Counted from the stretch's first letter, positions 51,585-62,215 are shown. The stretch is DNA of 64,000 nt from an uncultured Planctomycetota bacterium (GCA_900696465.1 CAADGE010000040.1:1-64000); one strand, 5' to 3'. Program-made: numbers and translations. Notes: generated by a model from the letters alone, not told the origin.

Positions 51585-53210
51585 TCACGCGGAGTTTTCT
51601 CCATCCTTGAGCATGGACTCCAGTTCGGCCAGCCGTTCCTCGACAAGCTTGCGTGTCCGCGCTTCGAGCAGGACATGAAGCTCTGACTCCGCAGCGCCAC
51701 CCGGCTGTCGAAGATTGAACCACCAGTCCGGATAGCGAACGGTGATTCCGTCGAGTTGCTCGATCTGGGCGTCGGCGTGGGCCGAGGTGATTCGCCGGAG
51801 GGCCCGCTCGCCGTCCCGACAGGATACGCGAAGCTCGCCGAAGGAGCGATTTCTTGCGATCGGTCGCACCAATTCACTGAGCTTTCGCCCGGTCTCACAG
51901 AGCAGGTTCATCATCTGTACGACGGCGAGCATCGCATTCTCGCAGTAGCCGTTGTCGCGGAAGTAGTAGCGCCCGGAGAGGTCCGCGCCGAAGACTGCAT
52001 GTCGCTCGGTCATGGTCTTCTTGATGAAGACGTGTCCGACGCGCTCGCGGATCGGCAGGCCGCCGGCGCGCAGGACCTCGTCGTTCACGAGTGAACTGAA
52101 ACGGTGGTCGAAGACGATCGCTGCTCCGGCTTCGCGTTCGAGGAATCGCCTGGCCAGCAGCGTCGCAATCAAGTCCGGCCGGACAAGTGTTCCCTTTTCA
52201 TCGACGAAGAGCAAACGATCGGCGTCGCCGTCGAAGCCGACACCGAAGTCCGCCGCGTGTGTCTGAACGGCTTTGCGCAAGGCGTTCAGATTGCCGGGAC
52301 GAGCCGGATCGAGTTGTGCTGTCAGGGCGTCCTGGGCTGCGAAAAAGAGTGGATTCCAGTTGAGTCCGATCACGCCGTCGAACAACATCGGGAATACCTT
52401 TGCGGCGACGCCGGCGCAGGCGTTGACGACGATGTTCAGCTCGCGCGACAGTCGATACGTGTCCCCATTACGGCCGGCAGCGATGGAATCTGGCGGCGGC
52501 GGAAGCCGGCTGCGGACAAATTCGCGATAGGCGTCGCTGAGGTCAGTCGTCTTCACGGTGCCGGTGGTCCCCGTGCGATGACGAGGGACGCGCAAGGCGA
52601 TATCTCGAATGCTGGCAAGGCCTGTCTCTGATGCGATCGGAAAGCCACGGGCGGCGCAGATCTTCATGCCGTGATACGGTAACGGATGTCGGCCACCGGT
52701 GATCTGGATTCCGCCGCAGGCGCCGAAATGGCTGACCGCGAAGTAGAGCTGCGGCGTATCGACCACGCCGATCTTTACGACATCGATGCCAGTGGAAAGG
52801 ATGCCCTCGATGAGTGCCGACTCGAGGGCTTCGGCGTCCTGCCTGCCGTCATTCCCGACGATCAGCGATCGTATGCTCGGATCCGCTCGATCGAAGCCGC
52901 GCAGCCGTCCGTGCAGGTACTGGCCTGCGGCATGACCGATTCGCCAAGCGGCGTCGGTGGAAAGGGGCGCGGGGTATGTACCCAGCACGTCGTGCGGACG
53001 AAAAAGCGACTCGAGTTGTGAGTGGACTGCGGCTCGATCGAGATGGGTCGAGACAGGTATCGCCGCGCGTTCGTCGTCGTTGAACTGGCAGCCGGCGCAT
53101 TTCGGATAATGGGCCTGTCGGCGACCGCGACAAACGGCATTCGACAGCTTGATCTGCTCCTCACCGGGGCAGAAGCGGTAGTAATCCGTCGCGGGTTGAA
53201 TCGCCGGCAT
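51585..53210 (-). CDS. Phosphomannomutase-like protein lacking the phosphoserine, with Cys4 N-terminus
   Basis: This 541-residue protein of the alpha-D-phosphohexomutase superfamily starts at ATG 53210; the open frame to 53453 is unsupported. Residues 14, 27, 38 and 41 are Cys (C-x12-C-x10-C-x2-C), a probable zinc site not usual in the family. The mutase core follows: IVGNDGRQDAEAL, then the active-site loop ITGGRHP (170-176). The family's TASHNP serine is replaced there by Gly173. The metal loop DGDADR (327-332) and the sugar loop GADLSGRYYFRDN are kept. The phosphate-binding end (NLRQPGGAAESELHVLLEAR) is recognisable. Without Ser173 normal mutase chemistry is unlikely; it may be a pseudoenzyme or use another reaction. 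Confidence 0.75.
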   Translation of the reverse strand: MPAIQPATDYYRFCPGEEQIKLSNAVCRGRRQAHYPKCAGCQFNDDERAAIPVSTHLDRAAVHSQLESLFRPHDVLGTYPAPLSTDAAWRIGHAAGQYLHGRLRGFDRADPSIRSLIVGNDGRQDAEALESALIEGILSTGIDVVKIGVVDTPQLYFAVSHFGACGGIQITGGRHPLPYHGMKICAARGFPIASETGLASIRDIALRVPRHRTGTTGTVKTTDLSDAYREFVRSRLPPPPDSIAAGRNGDTYRLSRELNIVVNACAGVAAKVFPMLFDGVIGLNWNPLFFAAQDALTAQLDPARPGNLNALRKAVQTHAADFGVGFDGDADRLLFVDEKGTLVRPDLIATLLARRFLEREAGAAIVFDHRFSSLVNDEVLRAGGLPIRERVGHVFIKKTMTERHAVFGADLSGRYYFRDNGYCENAMLAVVQMMNLLCETGRKLSELVRPIARNRSFGELRVSCRDGERALRRITSAHADAQIEQLDGITVRYPDWWFNLRQPGGAAESELHVLLEARTRKLVEERLAELESMLKDGENSA

Positions 53211-53358
53211 GGCCGCATGATACCGCGCGGCGGGTCCGTGGGCCACGATTTCGAGCGCAGGGCGGTGCGATCCGGCCCGCGCGAGGGAAAAGGAGCGGTG
53301 AATAGCGATTTTCAGGTCTCCTTTCACATGTGGGCGATGCCGGCCGCTGTGTGCCCGC

Positions 53359-53374
53359 TGGCACGATGATTGCA
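53359..53374 (+). promoter_or_regulatory. Sigma-54 promoter of acs
   Basis: TGGCACGATGATTGCA is a perfect TGGCACG-N4-TTGCA match with GG (53360-53361) and GC (53372-53373) 10 bases apart, in intergenic DNA. The start near 53385 gives a leader of about 109 nt before acs. Confidence 0.7.
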
Positions 53375-53398
53375 GGTGACAATGGTATGAGTTAAAAT
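53370..53398 (+). promoter_or_regulatory. Overlapping sigma-70-type promoter of acs
   Basis: TTGCAG (53370-53375) and TAAAAT (53393-53398) are 17 bases apart. The -35 shares bases with the -12 element of the sigma-54 site, so the two polymerase forms would compete. Confidence 0.4.
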
Positions 53399-53493
53399 GG
53401 CGCGGAACGTCGAACCTGACGCATGAATCCAGCCGACGAGTTGCGTCTCCCACCTGCTGCGTCCTTGTTTACCGCGACCGGGAGGTATTCTCG

Positions 53494-55458
<1,965 letters not shown>

Positions 55459-55484
55459 GGCCCCTTTCTGCGGCCGGGAATATC

Positions 55485-55493
55485 TGCTATAAT
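55485..55493 (+). promoter_or_regulatory. Extended -10 promoter
   Basis: TGC immediately before TATAAT (55488-55493) forms an extended -10 element. No clear -35 is present, which is normal for this type. The start near 55500 gives a leader of about 275 nt. Confidence 0.6.
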
Positions 55494-55499
55494 ACGCAC

Positions 55500-55775
55500 C
55501 GTATTGCGAGGCCCTGACCGGAGCCGTCAGGGCTGACCGGGGAATGCGATGGGCAGCAACCACCGGTCCTCTGAGCGCGGCGGTCCATCGGGCCCTGCGA
55601 ACAGGCAGTGAACGCATCGCGGCAACGAGCTTCGCGCGGCGCGGCGCGGAGATCGGAAGCCGGAGTGGAAGGCCGGCCGTACCGACCGGCACGGACGGAT
55701 CGTTCACCTCGAACGAAACCTCGCCTGGGAACAGCTACGGGCAGAATCGCGCCAGACGATAAAGGGACTGCAATC
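55500..55775 (+). other. Long folded 5' leader of the DUF3052 gene
   Basis: This non-coding transcribed region begins with a perfect 8-bp hairpin GCCCTGAC (55511-55518)/GTCAGGGC (55526-55533). Several GC-rich complementary segments follow. I do not recognise a known riboswitch, tRNA, SRP RNA, RNase P RNA or tmRNA core. Confidence 0.45.
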
Positions 55776-56486
55776 ATGGCGATGGAATCAGCCTGCAAGT
55801 TACAGGTCGGCAAAGAGAAGTACGATGGCAAGGTTCGCATGGAAGGCGATCACATCGACTTCGCCGGCAATACGAAATTTCGATTTCGAATCAGCGAGAT
55901 GCGGGATCCTCATCAGGAAGATCTCTGCATTCTCTTTAATTTTCACGGCCACGCGGTCAACATCGAGCTTTCCAGTCTGCGGGCCGCGCAGAACTGGATC
56001 GACTACATCCTGCACCCGCAGACCCTTGCCGACAAGCTCGGCGTCAAGGAGGGTCAGACCATCCGTGTGATGAATCTGGACGACGAAGAACTGATCAACT
56101 CCCTTCAGAGCAAGAATACCAAGCTCGTCTCCCGGGCGCGCTCGCGGTGCGATCTGGTCATGCTCGGTGTCGAGCGATCGGCCGAGCTGCGACAGTTGGA
56201 GGATCTCGGCGAGTCGCTTCGACCGCGCGGGGCGATCTGGGTCGTGCTTCCCAAGACCGGTCGCATGGTGACCAAGGCCAACGTCGTGGCCGCCGTGCGT
56301 GAGGCCGGCCTCAGCCACGTCGAGATCGTCGACTACTCCGAGACGATGTCCGCTCACAAGATCATCCGGCCCAACGCACCGAAGAAGCGTCTTTCGACAC
56401 CTGATGGCTCGAACGGCTCCAACGGCACCCATCACGCGAAGCCCGCGGCGCGCTCCGGCCGGCGCAGTCCGCTCAAGATCAAGTAG
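55776..56486 (+). CDS. DUF3052-domain protein
   Basis: This 236-residue cytoplasmic protein has two parts. The N-terminal part (about 80 residues; HIDFAGNTKFRFRISEMRDP) is unfamiliar. The C-terminal part matches DUF3052: KLGVKEGQTIRVMNLDDEEL, SRCDLVMLGVERSAELRQLE, SLRPRGAIWVVLPKTGRMVT and AVREAGLSHVEIVDYSETMS. A Ser/Gly/Lys-rich basic tail ends the protein. ATG 55776 is used because the frame upstream lies in the leader. The function of DUF3052 is unknown. The N-terminal fusion may be lineage-specific. Confidence 0.7.
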   Translation: MAMESACKLQVGKEKYDGKVRMEGDHIDFAGNTKFRFRISEMRDPHQEDLCILFNFHGHAVNIELSSLRAAQNWIDYILHPQTLADKLGVKEGQTIRVMNLDDEELINSLQSKNTKLVSRARSRCDLVMLGVERSAELRQLEDLGESLRPRGAIWVVLPKTGRMVTKANVVAAVREAGLSHVEIVDYSETMSAHKIIRPNAPKKRLSTPDGSNGSNGTHHAKPAARSGRRSPLKIK

Positions 56487-56569
56487 CGCCCCGCTGTTTT
56501 CCGGCGGATGTTCTGCGGCGTGGAGTAGCGTGCCGCAGTCGCGTCGGCACTTGCGATCTGCGGTAAACC

Positions 56570-57178
56570 ATGCTCCCTTCTTCTAGCGTCGTCATCTTCG
56601 ATATGGACGGCACCCTGACTGTGCCGCAGCTCGATTTCGATCAGATTCGGCGTGAAATCGGCATCGACAGGGCCAGTCAGCCGCTGCTCGAGGCCGTCGA
56701 AACGATGTCGCCACCCGAGCGCACGCGTGCGGAGGCCGTGCTGCTTCGGCACGAGGCGGTGGCGGCGGCAACCAGCGTGCTGCAGCCCGGCACGCGGGAG
56801 GTGCTCGGTGCGATCCGCGCCGCGGGCTGGCACATCGCCCTGATGACCCGCAATTCGCGGGAATCCGTCCGCGTCTTCGTGGAGCGTCATGGCCTGTCCT
56901 TTGATCTGGTGCGCACGCGCGAGGACGGCGCGGTCAAGCCCTCGCCGCAGCCGGTGCATGACATCTGTGTGACACTCGGCGGACGCGCTGAGGCCTCCTG
57001 GGTCATCGGCGATTTTCACTACGACATCCTCTGCGGCGCTGCCGCCGGCGCGCGGACGGTGCTGCTGCTCGAGCCGGATTCGCTCCGACCGAGCTGGGCC
57101 GACGAAGCCGATTTCGTGATTGACCGATTGATCGACCTGCTGCCGATTCTCGGGCTCGCTGTCCGCGAGCCCGTCTGA
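56570..57178 (+). CDS. HAD-superfamily hydrolase
   Basis: This 202-residue haloacid-dehalogenase-type phosphatase has motif I VIFDMDGTLT (nucleophile and acid Asp), motif II ALMTRNS, a conserved Lys in GAVKPSPQPV, and motif IV VIGDFHYDILCGAAAGA. The helical cap is small. Such enzymes hydrolyse phosphoglycolate or sugar phosphates; the substrate cannot be told. It follows the DUF3052 gene by 83 bases in the same direction. Confidence 0.85.
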   Translation: MLPSSSVVIFDMDGTLTVPQLDFDQIRREIGIDRASQPLLEAVETMSPPERTRAEAVLLRHEAVAAATSVLQPGTREVLGAIRAAGWHIALMTRNSRESVRVFVERHGLSFDLVRTREDGAVKPSPQPVHDICVTLGGRAEASWVIGDFHYDILCGAAAGARTVLLLEPDSLRPSWADEADFVIDRLIDLLPILGLAVREPV

Positions 57179-57236
57179 TGACTGCGGATCGCCGTTGGCT
57201 GGCCGATCGGGACGCCGTGATCTAGAATCCTCGCAC

Positions 57237-58112
57237 ATGAGGACTTCGCTGATGACTTGTCTGTGGCGATCGTGGCTTGCGGTGCTGTTCCTGGCGATCG
57301 CCTCGGCCTGCAAGGCGCAGGATGCGCCGCTGATCAACACGAAGGCCAGTGATGCGCCGACGGAAACGCGCGCCACGGTCGATGCGCCCGACGGGCCGCT
57401 TTCATCGGGCGATGAGAAGATTGACACGCTGCTCGATCGCCTCGAAGCCCGCGGCAAGTCCGTCCCGGGTCTCAAGTCGAAGCTCACCTACACACATGTC
57501 ATCGTGGACCCGGTCGAGTCGCGCAAGGTGAAGGAAGGCGAGTTGCTTTTTGCCCGGGCCGAGCCGAATTACCGGTTTTATGTGCACTTTGATCGTCACA
57601 TCGCCGACGGCGTGGTGAGCCGCAGCGGAGAGTACTTCGCCTTTGACGGCCGCTGGCTGATCGAGCGCAACGACCGCGCGAAGAACGTCATCAAGCGCGA
57701 GCTGGCGCGCGAGGGGCAGTACCGCGACCCGTTCAAGCTGGGGGAAGGGCCGTTTCCGCTTCCGTTCGGACAGCGCCGGGGCGACATGCTGAAGAACTTT
57801 CGCGTCTCACTGGAGCCCTTTGCGATTGGTGACCCGCTCCAGACCGATCACCTGCGCTGCGTGCCACGGCCGGGGACCGATCTTGCCAAACGCTACAGCC
57901 GGGTGGATATCTACATTGATCGTCGGATCGACCTGCCGGTACGGATCGTGACAGAGAACCTGAAGGACGGGAACCGCATCGAGGTGGACTTCAAGGACAT
58001 CAGCACGGGTGAGGCCCCGGCCGCTTCACGGTTCGCGATTGAGGAACCGAAGGATTATGACATCCGCATTGAGCGATTGGATGATTCGCCAGAAGACGGA
58101 GCGGCCCCATGA
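57237..58112 (+). CDS. Secreted LolA-like lipoprotein-carrier-fold protein
   Basis: This 291-residue protein has an N-terminal signal peptide (about residues 10-26, WRSWLAVLFLAIASACKAQ). The Cys is preceded by ASA, a poor lipobox, so cleavage by signal peptidase I is as likely as lipidation. The mature part has the beta-rich rhythm of LolA/LolB-like proteins: LKSKLTYTHVIVDP, KVKEGELLFARAEPNYRFYV, EYFAFDGRWLIERND and NRIEVDFKDISTGEAP. ATG 57237 is chosen; the open frame from 57195 is unsupported. It overlaps the next gene by four bases. Confidence 0.6.
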   Translation: MRTSLMTCLWRSWLAVLFLAIASACKAQDAPLINTKASDAPTETRATVDAPDGPLSSGDEKIDTLLDRLEARGKSVPGLKSKLTYTHVIVDPVESRKVKEGELLFARAEPNYRFYVHFDRHIADGVVSRSGEYFAFDGRWLIERNDRAKNVIKRELAREGQYRDPFKLGEGPFPLPFGQRRGDMLKNFRVSLEPFAIGDPLQTDHLRCVPRPGTDLAKRYSRVDIYIDRRIDLPVRIVTENLKDGNRIEVDFKDISTGEAPAASRFAIEEPKDYDIRIERLDDSPEDGAAP

Positions 58113-58633
58113 ATCATCCGAATCGGCGTAGCGGCCTGCGACGCGCGCGGGGGAGGATCGCGATGCTGGGCACGTTGGTTTTTTCTTACGGCTGCTTTGA
58201 TGTACCGCATGGATCGCAGGAGCGAAACAACCTTTCCGCCATGGTGACGGCGTCCGTTCGAATCGTCGATCGCACGAGCTATACCGTCTATATTGCCCGG
58301 GAGGATCCCACCGGCGCCGACAAGTCGGTGCAACTCGGGCTGATGAATGTAACGCAGGACGAGCTGGCCGACGATCACGGCATGCTGTTCGTCTTTCGCG
58401 ATGATCGACTGCGAAACTTCTGGATGCGCAACACGATCATTCCGCTCGATATCGCCTACATCCGCTCCGACGGCATCATTGTCCAGACGTACACGATGCA
58501 GCCGTTGAACGAGAGCGGCTATCCGTCGATCGAGCCGGCGCGCTTCGCCCTGGAGGTCAAGGGCGGACAGTTCGCCCGCTGGCACGTCCAGCCCGGCGAC
58601 CGCGTGGAGATTCCGCCGGATTTGTTCGATTGA
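58109..58633 (+). CDS. DUF192 family exported protein
   Basis: This 174-residue protein has a hydrophobic N-terminus (AMLGTLVFSYGCFDV), with a Cys that could be lipidated. The DUF192 domain follows: VQLGLMNVTQDELADDHGML, FVFRDDRLRNFWMRNTIIPL, DIAYIRSDGIIV and a C-terminal KGGQFARWHVQPGDRVEI. The family is small, beta-barrel and of unknown function. It is coupled to the LolA-like gene by an ATGA overlap, which suggests a joint envelope role. Confidence 0.82.
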   Translation: MNHPNRRSGLRRARGRIAMLGTLVFSYGCFDVPHGSQERNNLSAMVTASVRIVDRTSYTVYIAREDPTGADKSVQLGLMNVTQDELADDHGMLFVFRDDRLRNFWMRNTIIPLDIAYIRSDGIIVQTYTMQPLNESGYPSIEPARFALEVKGGQFARWHVQPGDRVEIPPDLFD

Positions 58634-58645
58634 CGCGCTGACCGT

Positions 58646-60268
58646 TTACGACACTTCGCGCTGTACATGCTCCGCCAGCATCCGGAGCCGGTCCATCGGT
58701 TGCAGGGCAAAAAACCACTCACGCGAGCCGGCGATCTCATTGTGCGCGAGCTGCGCTTCCACGTGCACAACGTGAGCACGTAGCTGATTGTCGAATGCCG
58801 GAGACGATTCGAGGAGGGCCTGATTCACACGGCGAATCTGTTCGTAGGCATTTCGTCTCGCGGTTCGGTCACGCGGCGAGCTCCTGCGCAGCATCTCCGA
58901 TGCCTGGATCGCGGCGGCTCTCGCTTCGATCAGCGCGGCCATGCGACCGCTTGGCGATCCATGGAGATAACGCTGAGGGTTGAATCGGACATCGCGGAGC
59001 CGGTATCGGGCCCGTCGGGCATCGGAGCGTGACACGTCGTGCAGCGTGAGCGGCAGTCGGAGCGTCGCGCTGACACAGGCAAAGGCCGGCGGCTCGATGC
59101 CGAAATAACTCTGAATCATTGCGTCGGTAATCTGGTCGTACTTCGCGCCGCCGATGCCATGAATGAACAGGTCCGAAGTGAGCAGTCGCGCGAAGAGCGT
59201 CAGGGCCAGGGCGCGCGGGCGGATGCCGAAGGCGCCGTCGCTCGGTTGCAGAAGTGATTCCGGTACTTCGCGCAGCTTTGCGATCGGCAACTCGGCGATC
59301 GGTTGCCATTGCTCGTCGGTCCGATGCGTGGTTGAGTCTGTCAGATCGCGATCGCTCGCGGCGTAAAGCAGTACCTTTCCGCCGGAGGGTTTCGAGACGA
59401 AGAGCCGCCGTCGGGGTTTGCCGGCGGACACGATCCAGAACGGCAACTCAATTGCGTCGGTGTCGGTGTGGAGATCAGGGATCGGATGCTGCCGGCCGCG
59501 AAGGCCGCGGCGACGTCGGTAAGCCGCGAGGGCATCGTTGTAGGCGACGGCGAATCGCTCGGCGGTCAGCAGAAGGTGGGCCGTAAAGGCCGCGGCGGCG
59601 GGGGAGATTTCACTTCGGCCTGAGAAAATGCCCGCAACCGAGAGATACTCCGGCGATTGCATGCCGAGTTCGGTTTCGACGGCGCGGATGCCCGCGATCC
59701 ATCGTGATACGTAGTCCGCTGCACGTCCATCGGTGGCCGGTTCTGCATGGATGAACGCATCGGCAAAGGGCGCGAGCGCGGTCGGTGAATTCTGCGGGAT
59801 CGCGTCGAAGAACGCGCGCCAGGTATCCGCCGGCACTGCCGGGTATCTCTCGAATGCCAATCCGACGGCACTTCCAGGCGCTGGCGCCCATGCCTTCCGC
59901 AGGCGGCCCTGATCATCGGCGGGCCAGGCGAGCACCAGTTGGTGCGGTACGTCGCTGTCGACCAGCAGATAACGAGCGACGCCATCGACAAGATCGGCGA
60001 CCCGTCGAACGGCCGGATGCTTGGCCCAGACGCCGGGGTGAATGAACTCCGGCTGGTGACCGGCCAGGATGACCGGTCGATCGCCGCGTGCGACCTGCCG
60101 CCAATGGCGCAGCGGGCGCTCGAGCAGCATCGCATCGGTCGCTGCGAGCATGTCCTGATTGCGCCGGGCGAGTGAGGCCGGGGCTGCGCCGCGGGGCCAG
60201 ACTACGACGCCGCCGTCCGTCACGGGTGCGGCAAGGGCGTCGATGGTGGATGCGTCCGTCGTGGGCAT
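58646..60268 (-). CDS. Conserved-looking protein of unknown function
   Basis: This 540-residue soluble protein has no signal peptide or membrane helix. Striking motifs are ILAGHQPEFIHPGVWAKHPA (about residues 67-86), RYLLVDSDVPHQLVL, and LFIHGIGGAKYDQITDAMIQ followed by SYFGIEPP in the C-terminal half. The first resembles the GQQ-type nucleotide-fold opening of BshC-like ligases in rhythm, but the similarity is too weak to name a function. The motif density (His, Asp, Gly) suggests an enzyme. It converges on the DUF192 gene with a 12-base gap. Confidence 0.6.
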   Translation of the reverse strand: MPTTDASTIDALAAPVTDGGVVVWPRGAAPASLARRNQDMLAATDAMLLERPLRHWRQVARGDRPVILAGHQPEFIHPGVWAKHPAVRRVADLVDGVARYLLVDSDVPHQLVLAWPADDQGRLRKAWAPAPGSAVGLAFERYPAVPADTWRAFFDAIPQNSPTALAPFADAFIHAEPATDGRAADYVSRWIAGIRAVETELGMQSPEYLSVAGIFSGRSEISPAAAAFTAHLLLTAERFAVAYNDALAAYRRRRGLRGRQHPIPDLHTDTDAIELPFWIVSAGKPRRRLFVSKPSGGKVLLYAASDRDLTDSTTHRTDEQWQPIAELPIAKLREVPESLLQPSDGAFGIRPRALALTLFARLLTSDLFIHGIGGAKYDQITDAMIQSYFGIEPPAFACVSATLRLPLTLHDVSRSDARRARYRLRDVRFNPQRYLHGSPSGRMAALIEARAAAIQASEMLRRSSPRDRTARRNAYEQIRRVNQALLESSPAFDNQLRAHVVHVEAQLAHNEIAGSREWFFALQPMDRLRMLAEHVQREVS

Positions 60269-60321
60269 GGTGATTCGGAGGAGATGTTAGGCGCGGACGG
60301 CGTTTGTGTGCAGTGGACGGT

Positions 60322-61062
60322 TTACCGGTTGCCGCAGCGAGAGCGAGGCGTGTCGCAGGGCGCGTCCTCGGTGGCCGCCAGCTCGGCGTGAAAGACTTCG
60401 AGATAATGATTCAGTCGGGCATCGGGATCATCGAGCATGCCGCCGAAGTGGCGGGTGGGGTCGAGGTAGATCAGCGGTACGGCCAGCTCACAGATACGCA
60501 GACCACTACGCACCGCCTGTACCCAGAACTGCATCGGGAAGGCATAGCCCGGCACGGTGAGCGGAAGCTCGGCCACGCCTGATACGCGATAGGCCTTAAA
60601 ACCACAGAAGGCGTCGGTGAGCGAGAGTCCGAGCGTCTTATTGAGCAGGCGGGTGATTTGCATGTTGATCCGGCGACGGTCTTCGGGGGCCTGCGTGCTG
60701 CCGGACATTTCGGTCAGATAGCGCGATCCGGAGATGATGTCCACGTCGTCCTGCCGGGCACGCTCGATGAACATCGGTATCTGCCGCGGCTCGTGCTGAT
60801 CGTCGCAGTCGAGGGTGATGATCCAGTCGTAACCACGGCAGGCCGCGAAGGCAAAGGCGTCGATCAGACTTTGCCCATAGCCGCGGTTCTCGGGATGGCA
60901 GATAAGGTGAATGCCGTCGATGTCGCGCAGGATTTGCGGGGTCCGGTCAGTCGAGCCGTCGTCCACAACCAGCACATCCTGTCCTTGGCCAAGGACCTCG
61001 GCCACCACCCGGGCGACGTATCGCTCCTCGTTGAAGACGGGGATGGCAACCAGCACGCGCAT
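60322..61062 (-). CDS. Family 2 glycosyltransferase (dolichyl-phosphate mannosyltransferase-like)
   Basis: This 246-residue GT-A enzyme has VLVAIPVFNEERYVARVVAE at the start. DVLVVDDGSTDRTPQIL (UDP/GDP-sugar site), GYGQSLIDAFAFAACRGYDW and TLDCDDQHEPRQIPMFIERA (metal site) follow, then SGSRY, and TRLLNKTLGLSLTDAFCGFK. No C-terminal membrane helices are present, as in the soluble DPM1-like type that transfers sugar to a polyprenyl phosphate. ATG 61062 is chosen; the upstream frame to 61185 is unrelated sequence. Confidence 0.88.
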   Translation of the reverse strand: MRVLVAIPVFNEERYVARVVAEVLGQGQDVLVVDDGSTDRTPQILRDIDGIHLICHPENRGYGQSLIDAFAFAACRGYDWIITLDCDDQHEPRQIPMFIERARQDDVDIISGSRYLTEMSGSTQAPEDRRRINMQITRLLNKTLGLSLTDAFCGFKAYRVSGVAELPLTVPGYAFPMQFWVQAVRSGLRICELAVPLIYLDPTRHFGGMLDDPDARLNHYLEVFHAELAATEDAPCDTPRSRCGNR

Positions 61063-61299
61063 CAGGCAATTCCGATTGAATTCAGGGATACCGCGCCGTG
61101 CTCCAGCGGCGCCGAAAGTCTCCTGAATGATAACCCAAACGAGGCGCAAGTCAAACCGGATGTCTCGCAACCTTTGCGTGCGCACTCAGTTACGACGCAC
61201 TCCGGCGCGTAGGTTGCCGATATAGAGCGAGGCAGATGGTTCGCGCAGGGTGGCCACCCTGCCGCGCGGACTGTCTGCGAGCGAGAGGATGTACCCGGT

Positions 61300-62157
61300 T
61301 TGAAGCGACGGGCAGGCCATTGTGTGTACGTTTGCGTGTGCGTCGCGGTCGCATGTGCGCTGTGCGGCTGTCAGCAGCGCAGCGGACCGATTCGGGAGAT
61401 TCAGCTATCGCTCGCCCGCCGGGAAAACAGCCGCGGCGAGCAGCTCATGGCCCGACGGCAGTACAGCGATGCGGCGAAGGCATTTGACCGTGCCCTTTCG
61501 CACGATCCCGATTCCTCCGCGGCTCACGCCGGGCTCGGGCGGGTGCGCGAGCTGGAGGGCGATCTGCACGCGGCGGTGGCGCACTACCAGTCGGCCCTGA
61601 AAAAGGCGACGGATCGGAGTGACTACGCAGTGGCACTTGGCGACGTCCTGCGCAAATCGGCCATGACCTCGATGCAGCGCGCCGCGATGTTCGAAGCCGC
61701 CATGCGAGCGTATCGGCACGCGCTGTCAGTCGATCCGACCTGCAGCGCCGCCGCCGTCGGCATGGGCATCTGCCAGCGCTTCTCCGGGCAGCACGACGAA
61801 GCCGCAGAATCCTTCAAGCTGGCCCGCAAGCTGGATCCGAACTGTACCGAGGCCTATTTGCAACTCGGCTCGCTGCTGGAATCGCAGTCCGACTTTGATC
61901 GGGCGCTGGTGGAGTACCGTCGGGCCTTGCGACTGGAGCCGGAAAACCCCCGACTGCACAACGCCGTCGCGGCGCTGAGCGTACGGATGATCGGCGAGGG
62001 CGGCGTCCACGCGACCCTGGCCCGGCAGCGCGCCTTGGCGCATTACCGCAAGTCGCTGGAGATCAAGCCCGATCAGCCGTATGTGCAGGCCCGACTGGCG
62101 AAGCTCGATCCTTCCTATCGCACGACGCTCAGTGCCGCTTCGCCGGAAGTACCATAG
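61300..62157 (+). CDS. TPR-repeat lipoprotein
   Basis: This 285-residue protein has a lipoprotein signal peptide (VCVCVAVACALCGC, acylated Cys24 probable). Five or six tetratricopeptide repeats follow: MARRQYSDAAKAFDRALSHD, LEGDLHAAVAHYQSALKK, GQHDEAAESFKLARKLDPNC and QSDFDRALVEYRRALRLEPE. It is probably an envelope scaffold. The start is TTG 61300; no ATG or GTG gives a complete signal peptide. Confidence 0.75.
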   Translation: MKRRAGHCVYVCVCVAVACALCGCQQRSGPIREIQLSLARRENSRGEQLMARRQYSDAAKAFDRALSHDPDSSAAHAGLGRVRELEGDLHAAVAHYQSALKKATDRSDYAVALGDVLRKSAMTSMQRAAMFEAAMRAYRHALSVDPTCSAAAVGMGICQRFSGQHDEAAESFKLARKLDPNCTEAYLQLGSLLESQSDFDRALVEYRRALRLEPENPRLHNAVAALSVRMIGEGGVHATLARQRALAHYRKSLEIKPDQPYVQARLAKLDPSYRTTLSAASPEVP

Positions 62158-62215
62158 AGTCCGTGGCCGAGGCATTGCGCGAGGGGTATGGTTCGCAGTA
62201 AGAGCGATCCGCTGA

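Noticed and set aside
53211-53453. In-frame upstream extension of the phosphomannomutase-like gene
   Set aside because: Covers the intergenic promoter region of acs, with no homology or ribosome site.
55608-55775. In-frame upstream extension of the DUF3052 gene
   Set aside because: Arg/Gly-rich low-complexity translation inside a folded leader; the domain homology begins after ATG 55776.
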